Below, piece by piece: positions 31,617-41,319 of a stretch of 64,000 nt of DNA (positions within the stretch are counted from its first letter, which is position 1; each line of letters begins with the position of its first letter). The stretch comes from Symbiodinium natans (Eukaryota; Sar; Dinophyceae; Suessiales; Symbiodiniaceae): positions 1-64,000 of the forward strand of contig CAJNDS010001446.1 of the NCBI GenBank assembly GCA_905221605.1. Reading direction: 5' to 3'. Below the pieces are notes generated by a model that was not told the DNA's origin, made no database searches, and saw nothing but the letters and a program-made list of their open reading frames with translations. A program made the position numbers and the translations under genes.

Positions 31617-32078
31617 AAGCTGCCCAAGGCCCCAGGCACAGAGTGCAACCTGTTTTGGTGTCATGAGAGGAACGCGAGCCACCATCAGTGGAAGCAGCCT
31701 CCACACAGCTGGAGCATAGCCTAAAACACCATACCGGTGGAGCAGGAGGTGCACACTATCCTGGAAGTGCAAATCAGCTTTCGATACCAGCAACTGACTG
31801 TACTCCTGAAACTGCGGCAAGGACGTGCTGAAGCGTTTTCGCACTGTCAGCAGTGTCAGGGATGCAAGCCAGTCTCGCTTAGAGAACTCTCCATTACGCT
31901 CCAAGCAGAAGCAGAGGAAGTCGTTCGCCTCGGGGTAGGCTGCCATCTCCCGAGCCAGCGGAGTATCACACTCCCATCGCAAGATCTTGGCACCCCGAGT
32001 GGCCAAACGCTGATGGGGTGGTCTTTTCGGTAGTCTCCATAGCAGCCACATGCAGGCACCGAGATTGGACTTCAGCAT
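31617..32078 (-). CDS. Helical-repeat protein, exon 1 with start
   Basis: ATG at 32078 opens MLKSNLGACMWLLWRLPKRP, a hydrophobic and basic leader typical of a mitochondrial presequence. Helical repeats follow: WLASLTLLTVRKRFSTSLPQ, VHLLLHRYGVLGYAPAVWRL, TPKQVALCAWGLGQL. The W-G-L motif is the same as in exon 2. The two frames are joined by an intron of about 55 bp ending tttag. No GT fits phase 0, so a GA donor (CTT|GAACTG) is the simplest junction. Both exons sit inside an intron of the S74 gene. Confidence 0.7.
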
Positions 32079-32356
32079 GAAGTGAGCACTGCAACACCAT
32101 GCTTTATCTTCAGCCTTCGATGGCTAAACTGGCGGGTGCCATGTCCTTGCAAAGGCTTGTTGTGTTTGGTTTTTTGGTTTTTTGCACTTTGCAGGATTCC
32201 ATGAGGCGCATGTTTCCCACAGCCCTAGAATCCCTAGAATCGGTCTTCGACGCACAAGCCCTCATCACTTCTCGTTTGAGCCTTCGAACACTGTAAACCT
32301 TCGTTGGCCGGCTTCATTCACACATGCTGCACTGTAGCGTCACTGGCTCGCCTGAC

Positions 32357-32407
32357 GTACTTGGCGTCTGGTCCTTCCTTGAAATAGTATGAGACCGGTC
32401 GTAGCTC
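32357..32407 (-). CDS. S74 domain exon 3 (ELRPVSYYFKEGPDAKY)
   Basis: Seventeen codons, phase 0: ELRPVSYYFKEGPDAKY, before a GT donor (gtcagg). 'L-R-P-V-S-Y-x-F' is a hallmark of S74 chaperone domains just before the [RK]YGF motif. The acceptor (gagccag) has little polypyrimidine. The next motif appears only at 30612, past a complete gene. Confidence 0.85.
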
Positions 32408-33196
32408 CTGGCTCATTGCTCACCTTCTATAGAAAACACAGTCAGTTTCGAGGGCGCAAAGCAGCTCATCCCCTTCGGTTCAGTCCCGCAGAAGCCAGCC
32501 CACGGCTTTCGCTCTGTCCGACTCTCCTGGCGGCGAAGCAGGACAATGGAGCCAAGGCAGGCGGCGACGCCAACTATTAATTAGCATGGCCATCGCGCCA
32601 TGCACGCAAGAGAAGAGAACATTTAGCATCAAAAAGCTGTGCCTTTCTGGCATTATCTGCGCACCCAACCAAGAAAAGTTACAGTGAAGGAGCATACGAA
32701 CCGTCATGGGATTGCTTGGCGGTCAGAGCTGCAATGTAGCAATGCAGAGCTCAGCTAATCAACGCCGTATCAAGTAGCAAGAGCGACGAGGTAGAAAAGC
32801 AAACAACGCTTGCAAAGGAAAGCGCAAGTTGCAGAAACAACTGAAAGCAGATGCGGCAAAGCAAATGAGGGAGCAAACCTGCAAAAAAATCTAGAGGCAA
32901 ACGAATAGGCAGGGCAGAATATGAGAAATGCAGCCTCGTGACAAAGCTAGATGCATCAGCCAATTATACTTGTTCATCAGATTCTACCAAGATTGCATCT
33001 TTGTCAAGCTGCGATCACAAGCACACACAGTGCTTTGCGATTGACTTCCATGGCTACAAACCAAAATCCGAAGCCCAGCCTTCTGAGCCTGCTTTTTCAG
33101 AGCTAGTCCGCTGCATGGCCCGGGCAGCGAGAGCCCGATCCAATGGCTCAATGCGACGCCTGAGCACCAGAACAAGAATCCGCAGTGGCAAGCGAC

Positions 33197-33199
<3 letters not shown>

Positions 33200-33232
<33 letters not shown>
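33200..33232. repeat. GA microsatellite
   Basis: An (AG)n run of 33 bp in the intron just below the SDQRLK exon. Confidence 0.95.
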
Positions 33233-33236
<4 letters not shown>

Positions 33237-33278
33237 GGGTACAACACAGGGATTTTCAAGCTACAGTAAGGGCTCAGC

Positions 33279-33327
33279 TTTAGCCTCTGGTCTGACGCAC
33301 TGATGATACTTTCAGACGACCACGTGC
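33279..33327 (-). CDS. S74 domain exon 2 with SDQRLK cleavage motif
   Basis: After the acceptor tagcttaccgag the frame reads TWSSESIISASDQRLK. SD-x-R-L-K is the conserved start of the S74 chaperone domain, where the Ser-Asp pair carries out autocleavage in phage tailspikes. The codon for the preceding Gly is completed by the upstream exon ending CATG, giving LHG-TWSSES. A GC donor (gctgag) follows. The SD pair is intact. Confidence 0.85.
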
Positions 33328-33413
33328 CTCGGTAAGCTACGCAAAACAACTGCACATAACTGCACAATCCGCACTCAACGCACACCTTCGGAGCGGGTAC
33401 CTTAGGCTATGGC

Positions 33414-33680
33414 CATGCAGGCTTCCACCAGCGCTGCTGATGCTCATCCGCTTGAGTCCACCGGCCTTGGCTACGAGCACTGGAGCCTGCCCTCTCCTTG
33501 CGCGCCCAGTAAGATCCGCACGTGGACTCTGAGCTCTGTTGCTCCAGTGTCGTAGTAGATGTAGTTGCTCCTGCAAGGGATAGACTACATCAGCAAACAC
33601 ACTGCCTTTGTCGATGACTGACTGACAATGCAGCACATACTGCACGCCAAAAGGCGCCCCGTTGAAGTGCAGGGCAGAAC
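33414..33680 (-). CDS. S74 gene exon 1 (pre-domain, ...MSISSAGGSLHG)
   Basis: The acceptor gcctctctgtacag starts a frame of 88 codons: ALHFNGAPFGVQYVLHCQSV, then DKGSVFADVVYPLQEQLHLL, then AGGLKRMSISSAGGSLHG. The last part is the usual lead into S74 ('x-x-S-x-G-G-x-L-H-G-T-W'). It ends before a GC dinucleotide and joins the SDQRLK exon in phase. The exon may in reality be shorter at its 5' end, as only the final third is recognised. Confidence 0.72.
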
Positions 33681-34336
33681 CTGTACAGAGAGGCAAGCAT
33701 GAAAGCACTTGAAACGAGGGAGCAACAGACAAGCTCGAGCGACATGGAATGCATGGGAAGAGTGTTCTTTGATTGTAAGTTGTGAGGCACTAGGAGGAGG
33801 GAGGAGGGCAAAGAGAGGGCCACAGCGAGAGAGCACTTGAGGGAAAGTCCATGGAATGAAAAAGAGGAGGACAAAGAAAAGGCAGCTGACTCCGAACTCC
33901 ACTCCGGCCTGGGTACACATTTTGTTGGACTGCCGAAGTGCTCTCCGAGCAAGCGATGCCCATTGGCATCCTTGGCTGCACAAGCGTGATGAGTTCAACT
34001 GGCCTACAGGATTCTCAAAAACGCAACCCTCACCCTGTGGCCAAGGACCCGGCAAAGGACTACCAGGCTGAGCAAATTGTCTCAGCGGCAGGGAAGCATC
34101 GGAACCTTACTTGCAAAAGCCGCGAACCTCAACTTGCGGATGTTTCCAGATCCAACCTTCGGATAGCCAGTGCCACCCTACAAGTGGGTCATGCTCAAAT
34201 GTCGATCCAATGGGTCATCCACACCAAAAAGGCTCATGGACAGGTACTGCTTAAGGGAGTAAGAGATGCCTAATCTTGCGGGCTGCTTGCGGGGATCGCA
34301 AAGCGTGTGTTTGGAATCTTCTTCAGAGAAAAATCG

Positions 34337-34624
34337 TCACATCTCTACCCTTGGGCCACCACGAGAAGAATCCAGAATCGAAGCCGCTGTGCCAGGGCCT
34401 GCGAGTGACTTGCTGGAGCAAGTCTCAGCAATTCTCAGCATATCTTCGAAAAGAGCTGCCACACCACATGTGTCACATGAACCATCGTGTAGATGCCCAA
34501 CCACGGAGAGCCACTGACAAGCCAGAAACCGCTCCCTGGGAGCCCGGCAGGCAAGGCTGCGCAAAGAAGGAGAGATGCCCAACTGAGTAAAACTGAACAG
34601 CTTCTCAGTCTTTCCCTCTCTCAC
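34337..34624 (-). CDS. Exon-like open frame
   Basis: The frame contains VGHLHDGSCDTCGVAALFED, then MLRIAETCSSKSLAGPGTAA. No clear splice sites. It lies between the decayed repeats and the S74 exons, so it could belong to the giant locus. Confidence 0.3.
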   Translation of the reverse strand: MREGKTEKLFSFTQLGISPSLRSLACRAPRERFLACQWLSVVGHLHDGSCDTCGVAALFEDMLRIAETCSSKSLAGPGTAASILDSSRGGPRVEM

Positions 34625-34961
34625 CCTCTGCTAAGGTTTCTGTAGAAATCCAAGCGCAAACTTTGCTAGCTCCGGGTCGATGCTGACTAACGTCTCCCTC
34701 TGCTCAGGTCGCAGCATGCAAGGAATCCGAAGCAATCAGCAACAGGCCAAATCAGACCCTGCCAAGAGCCAAAAGCAGGAAGTCCAAATGCCCCACCTGG
34801 AAATGCAGACTCAGAGCTCCGGAGTCTACATGGCCGGCGAAACGCCATGGGTCGCGGTTCTCACGCTGGGACCCACGCATGACGAATGGACAGCAAGCCT
34901 GCCACGCATCATCGCAGCTAAAATTTGAAATACCCCCCGGGTGCACTGCTGCATGCTGAAA

Positions 34962-35138
34962 CTATATGGGCAGCTGACTGATCAAGTTCACGTTCCCGCC
35001 AATAGTTGCATCACCTTGCCAGCTCTGGGAAGAAGCTCGTCCATTAACAAAACGGCCGTGCTCAACTGACAAATAATGCTCCCATGATGAATCTGGGCGT
35101 CCCATCACACTTACACATGCAGGGTTTGCAGCAGAAGC
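34962..35138 (-). CDS. Exon-like open frame YLSVEHGRFVNG
   Basis: After a good acceptor (gatctttgtgcag) the frame reads ASAANPACVSVMGRPDSSWE, then HYLSVEHGRFVNG, then SWQGDATIGGNVN, ending at TAG. The short beta-strand/turn style (YLSV, GRFVNG) resembles the beta-rich segment that commonly precedes S74 domains. A GTAAGT donor lies inside, after NPAC, so the exon may be much shorter. Confidence 0.45.
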   Translation of the reverse strand, partial: ASAANPACVSVMGRPDSSWEHYLSVEHGRFVNGRASSQSWQGDATIGGNVNLISQLPI

Positions 35139-37149
35139 CTGCACAAAGATCCTTAGAGAGGCACCCGCCGTAGGTGGCCCCAAGCCGAAGCGCGCAGACC
35201 TGTGGATAATCGTGTGATTGCAGCACGAAAACTCAGCAGCATGAAACCTCTACAATCGTGCTCATGTGAAGCTTTACAAGACAATACAGCCCAGCACAAC
35301 TCGAACATAGCTCTTACAATCACAGCAGCCTGGCTAAGGCATTTGCAGTTTGCCGTCGGAGTGAGAAGCTGGTTGAGTAAATAAGGCCAGCACGATCTGA
35401 TAGTCAGTGGTGAGCCAGAAGAAGCCTGAAGAAGCCGTCCAGAAAACGGGCGAAGTCATCCCTTTGTGTATATTGGAGCGCTACAACCCCAACGCGTCTC
35501 AAAAGGCAACCGAGGCACAGGGTCTGGCACCATGGCTGGCGTGCCAAATCGGGCCCGGCCAAATGACATAAGCGTTGGCTCCAGGCACGCTGACGTCCTG
35601 AAGTGGCCAAAGACTGTCAGCGCAGCAATGGCACTAACCAACATTTCTACGGGCTCAATGGTCCTCCAAAAGGGTTTGGTTGGCTACTTAGGAGCGCGCC
35701 GAGGTTCCATGCAGATGTCGTGCTACGAGTAAGGATACTGGATGAGCACCATACTATTGGCGAAGCCACATATGGGCAGCCAATGGCGCACATACAAAGG
35801 GATAAGGTTTCTATTCTCAATTCCAGAAGTGCCTCAGCAACAATGGGACGTCTGCGAAGCTAAAGTCCAACACTGCTGACAGCGGTCCAGCCTCGCAAAT
35901 TTCCCCACAGCGTTCGCGCGCACACACACACACACACACACTCACTCACTCACTCACTCACTCACTCACTCCGCACTCACTCACTCACTCACTCACTCAC
36001 ACTCACACTCACCGCTCGGAAATGCGAAACAAACACCCCCATGGAACTGCTTGGGCCGGAACGCGGGCCACACCCGCCAAGGAAACGGCTGCATCTGGTT
36101 GAACGAAACCTCTGCAAGCATCGCAGCACCATGCATTCTGCCCCCTCTGCGCAGGGAATGAGCACCAGACTTCGCAACACCAGGGCAGGGCTGAAATGCG
36201 CAAAGTCCTTTGCTCAGACGGTCGTTGAAAGTTCAACTTGACAAAATAAACCGCTTCAACCTTCATGAAACACGCCCAGCGGCCGGAGTTGACAGCAAGG
36301 ACCCGACTCTGAGGGCCGAGATCCTGAGGTCTCTGAATATCGAAGGACTCCGTGCACTGTCCGCGCTCGCGATTTTTGAGTGCCAGGCACTGGGAAGGGC
36401 AAACCAGGCCAGGCCGGTCTCTTGGACAACAACGATGACTCAACCTTTCACCAGCTGCACTCACCAGCCGCACTACCGGCTGCAGTCCAATTCATCTTCT
36501 CTCTCTCACACAACAAAACCCCGAGAGCAGAACAAAACCCGCATCCAGGGTGGATAGGAAGAAGCCGGGATTGGCCGATCGCGGCACGGACCTTACCAAT
36601 CGCTTCGGACAGCAACCCCTTACCGACAGTTCCGCAACCTTCCGCAGTTCTGTGCCGCGGGCAGGCTCGCATCGGACTGGGAGAAGCTTCGTAGAGTCAG
36701 CAGAAATTCTGGCTGAAGAGAGTCCTGATCAAACAGCCAGCATGTCCCACCCGGTAAGGCTCATGAGTGCAAAACGACTGAGCCCGCAGACCGGCGCGAC
36801 TGGAGAGGAACCGAAACAGCCTTCCATGCTCGGATGTGCACAAGACACGAGGGAAACGAGCGACCTGCCAACCTCCGATCCCACTTGAAGCAACTTAATT
36901 CTTAAGTCTCAAAATCCCGAAAGCCAAGTCCTGGCCTAAGCCAATCAGCAGGACACTCGAGCCGATCCGAACCAGATTCTGTGCCGATGGGAAACCTCGA
37001 GGCGAAAGACCGCGAGGCAGACATCACTTTACCAATATTCATGTCGCACCTTCAGGTTGTTTAAGAATGTTTTTAAGACTTGGACTAGCAAACGAATCCG
37101 CTTGGGCTGCTGCTTCCCGTGTAGGAAGAGTCCAGCACCGAAGGCAAGG
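35139..37149. other. No assignable gene; TCAC/CA satellite
   Basis: Contains the microsatellite at 35919-36012. Plus-strand frame 36550-36888 (LTDSSATFRSSVPRAGSHRT...) is open and hydrophilic, like the plus-strand frames of the repeat array, and may be the antisense of decayed repeats. Minus frame 36009-36473 is open too. Confidence 0.35.
35919..36012. repeat. CA and TCAC microsatellite
   Basis: (CA)n followed by two blocks of TCAC tetranucleotides separated by ccgcac. Confidence 0.95.
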
Positions 37150-40100
37150 CTTCAACTCGCGCGTTGCCCAAGACTGTCGACACGAAGTCCGACCTGGCAT
37201 GTCGACCTCAGGCGAACAGAACCTGCATCCGTTGGGCAGATCAGTGAAAGCTCTCGCTTGGGAATAGTCGTGGCAGGTTCCTTAGGCTCCTGCGCAGCAT
37301 GAGCGACAAGCCTGTGCCGAACAGTCTCAACAGCCACCGTTCGTCGAGCTGCGAACTGCTTCAGGAAAACCAGCAAATTCGGCCTGGTTGGCTGGGGTCT
37401 AGCGCGGACACCGAGGCATCAAGCCGCGAGAGCCCGCAAGCTGTCAGCATGAGCCTTGGAAGAAAAACAACACAGAACATCATCGCTCGTTTCAGATATA
37501 TACAGAATTCGACTGCTGCACTGGTTCTATACATAACAACAAACCCATCCTGCAAATTGTTGCCACCGAGGGACACCAATCGACAAAAGCCGTGCGAGAG
37601 CAGGAAAGTATCAGATGAAGCGACCTTGGCACTGCGCAGAAGGCACATGCTGTCAACGAGCTAGTCGCAAGTGGAAATGAGGGGGAGAACAGTTCGGAAA
37701 ACAGCCAACAGCAGCAGATGTTTGTAGGTATCTGGCTGTCAGGATGGAGGGCAAGCTTCCTGCATTAGATCTCCCAAAAGCGGGCAAAGAAAGCTCCAGC
37801 CTGAGAGCATCCCAAGATTTGACACAAAGCATGATCTCAGAATTGTTGTTCTCTTGTACCTCTGAGGCACCCACCGCGTGTGACAATGCAACAGCGGCAA
37901 CGCATCAAGGCTCGCAAAATCCAAGTTCGATGGGAGCCTGGGAAAGACTAGGTGCTGGTGACACGGTGGTGTGGGAGACTCCCAGGTGTGTAGATGTCCT
38001 GCAGATGCCCTTCGAGGCACAGGCAGGCCAGGCTTGCAGGTGCCTGGTACTGGTATTGTAAGCTCCAGCCTGCAGAGCGCCATCCAGCGGACGGGGGGGG
38101 GGGGGCTGCCTTTGCTAGGGCGTGGGAATCACACTAGGTCCCTAGGTCGAGGGCTGGGACTATCCAGGAAAAGGCTAGGGTTCTCCTAGGAATTTCTTTT
38201 TGGAATATCCAGGACTCCCTTGGACATCAGCGGCCTGCTGGAGTGGCGTGGTGTCAGAAGCGGCCCGGGATTCTGAAATCCACAAGCGGGCAGCACGAAG
38301 GCCGACCTCTTCGTTCCAAAATACAATACTTCAACTAATTGTCAATCATTCAGGCTTTCTTCATGCTTCTGCAACTTACACGCGTGTAAACGTGAGTTGA
38401 GCCGGCAACTGCGCAGAGCTTCGGAGCAATAGGAGGCTGCCCAGATGTAGAGAATCTGGAACCTATCATGACGAGGATGCACGGCGACGAGGCGGCAATA
38501 CTCGTCGTGTCACCCTCCCATCAAAATGCGGAGCAGAACCGGGTCAGACCCGGAGTCACATTGGCCAGGCTACGATTCGGCTACGATGGTTCGAGCCCAG
38601 TAAGTTCCTGGCAGACGTCGGCATCTCAAGACAAGCAGCGCCCACAAGCAAGGCGCATGGCCTGAATTAATTGAATTAGAACATGTGCCAAGTTTGCACA
38701 GCCCACAGCCAGTGTGCCCGTCTTGGTCGCGAGCCCAGGGCGGACGGGAGACCTTGGCAGAAAAGCACTTCTCAAGGCCTCTGCCAAAGCCCATGCAATC
38801 TTGCTCTTGCCAGTCTTGCCACTAGTTCTGATAGTGGCTGCAACCACGCCGCTGCAGCAATGGAAAGAAACCCGACCGTTTTGCATCCACTGCGACCTTT
38901 CGGAGCGAGTGGGGAAAGCGGGAGGCTACGGCAAGAGCTGCTCACATTGCACATGCTGTGTGTACGCACATGCGCACACACGTGTACACCGAGCCGTGTG
39001 CCATCAGTGTGTCCAGCTTCAGCATTCCGCAGGGCGGCGAGGAAGGGCCGCCTGCACAGCATTTTAGACACAAGTTTCCATGAACCCCCCCGAGATGCAG
39101 AGCCACCTACATTCGGAATATCTTACACAATCCGAGCTCAGCGCAACAACTGGGCCGCCGCAAGGACAAAAAGGGTCCCAGACCTCATTGAGCAGAGCAT
39201 CTCCCTCCCCCCTCCCAGATACTGGACAGAAAGCTGCTTCGCCACACTTTAGGGAACGAGCAGAGGAAGTCCAACACCAAGGCTGGCCTAGCAGTCGAAC
39301 CATCGAATCTGCTCACGTTTGCCGCTCCTGATGCCGAGGCGGGGGCAATCCTGTCCTGCTCAAGCTCAAAAGCACCGGCATCGAACTTGAACGTGCGAAA
39401 CCTCCAGGACTCCAGGGTTGTGCCCGCTTCCTGCTTTCATCTCACCCGTTCCCCACCCCGATTCACCTTGCGTAAGCATCGGTGAGCTCAGCTTTGTGAA
39501 GTCACAGGCCGTCGGCAACATGCCAAGGCGTGCTAGACCACAGGCGGTGGGGGCAGGGTCCAGGCAAGCCTCCCGGCACATTGCGCATTGCCAAGTTGAA
39601 CCAAGCATGGCAACATCCTTTTTGTCAGCTGAACTGAGCCGCGAACAGACTGCCGCGCAAGCAGTGCCGACTCCGAGTGGCTGCAGTCTAGCACCGGCAG
39701 GAACTGAGGCATGAAGAAACACCATCAACTCGAAGCAGCCAGCAAGTCAATACGTCTGTGCACTCCTAGACTCCCCTAGACTCCTAGTCACTCTCAGTCT
39801 CCGGCTTTCTCGAGAGCAGCACGTCCAAAGAATGGCGGGAGCATGCCAGGTCTTGCGGAACTCCTCGTGTCAAAAAATGGCGAAGCGACGATTGAAGCAG
39901 GCATTCTCTTGTTCGCAGACAATCTTTGAAGCCGGCTGAGCTTGGGAGGGGCTCAAAAAGCATCTAGCTGAAAGTTGCCAAAAACTGACATACTATTGTA
40001 TTGTGTTCCTTTTATGGGAAAGGCCTCCGCACCTATCCGTTTCAGAACTACTCAAACTTTGCGGCACCTCAGCAACGAAGGGCTGCCCAAGCTGGCCAGC

Positions 40101-41319
40101 TGAGGAACTGCAAGAGCCAGTCCAGCACATGCAAAGCTCCTGGTCAGAGGTAGAGCCCAAGTAAGTGGAAACAGGATGCTCCTACCCGGACCCAAACCAA
40201 ACATCCTCAGCATCGGCAGGCTACCCAGATGAAGGGAATCGAGTGCGGGTGGCACCGTCCCTGGCGCACAGGGGACTACCACATCTCGCTGCCGGGCTTC
40301 TCTGCCCATTGCCTGCACGACTGCATCCAGAGGTCGACATGGTGGCTTCAAGATAAGGGCGGCTGTGTGAGAGCGGAGGGCTTCCAATGTTCGAGATGCC
40401 TTATCCATGGGCTTTTCACAGCCGGCCCAGTTGCACTGCACATGCTTCGAGACATTTCGAGCCCTTCACTAAAAGCTGAGGGCATGACCAGCGACTGAAA
40501 CCGCCACCTCAAAGCACCCGGAACTGCGTAGGAACGGCGATGGGCCGAAGATGCCAACGTCGAGGACGAAGACTGCAGCACCAGGCTTTGTCATGCCACA
40601 CCTTGGCTTGAGCATAGGCCGCTACGCCTCCTACCGCCTCCATCAGCCCCTCGAACCCTGAGGGTGCCATCAACTGCGCCCCAAGCCACGCCGAGAGCAT
40701 CGGACCAGGCTTTGCGTGGCTGCGAGCTGTGGGCGATGAACCAGTGCCAAACAAGCGCAGAGCAAAGGCAGTGCTGCCCAGCTTGGAAAGGCTCCGAATT
40801 GGCAACTGAGCGTCATATCTGCTAGGCAACAACAACAAGACAAGATAAAGATTGCGCACGTCGCAGATCTAGGACGCATTAGGATGCATTGGAAGGCATG
40901 ACCTGTAAAGGTGAAAGACCATGACAACATGACTATTCAAGCCAGAGGGCGAGCACGTCCAAGTGCAAGAGATCCAGAACCGAAGGGAGCAAGTCCGTGC
41001 GCAGCAGTCCAAGAAGGCTTGCCGACGATCCCATCCATGCGGAGCATCGTACAAGCGGCCTGGGAAGAGAGCAGAGGCCTCTTATGGCTTCCTCACTTTA
41101 CGTGGTCTGTTGCTGTCGGGAAAAAACACCTACCACTAGCAGCTGTTTTAGCAGGTGCATTTCGAGAGTTATCTGGAAAAAACTGGACCTCTTTCACTGG
41201 GAGTCTTACGAGACCACCGCCCGTCGTCGAAAAATCCAAAGGTTGGGCCTAACCGTGGCCCCGAAACAACCCCCAACTCTCTCACGCCCACTCTCCTCCC
41301 TTCAAGTGCATCCAAAGTA
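37150..41319 (-). repeat. Decayed copies of the 12-residue repeat
   Basis: Scattered units are still readable on the minus strand in shifting frames: CGLSRLDASVSALDPSQPG near 37.4 kb, LDFASLDALPLL near 37.9 kb, CGLARLGMLPTACDF near 39.5 kb, ALDSLHLGSLPML and RSFACAGLALAV near 40.1-40.2 kb, RSLSKLGSTAFA near 40.8 kb. Frameshifts and non-repeat segments separate them. This is what the old edge of a tandem array looks like when unequal exchange no longer homogenises it. Confidence 0.6.
38093..38105. repeat. Homopolymer of 13 G
   Basis: An uninterrupted G run; its length may be unreliable in the assembly. Confidence 0.95.

Noticed and set aside
38555-38620. Possible tRNA: ggttcgagccc looks like a B box
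   Set aside because: No flanking T-stem, no acceptor-stem pairing and no convincing A box at the right distance.
38626-38886. Minus frame with TSGKTGKS, resembling a P-loop
   Set aside because: The residue four before GK is Thr, not Gly or Ala, no Walker B follows, and the surrounding frame (RSPVRPGLATKT...) fits decayed array units better.
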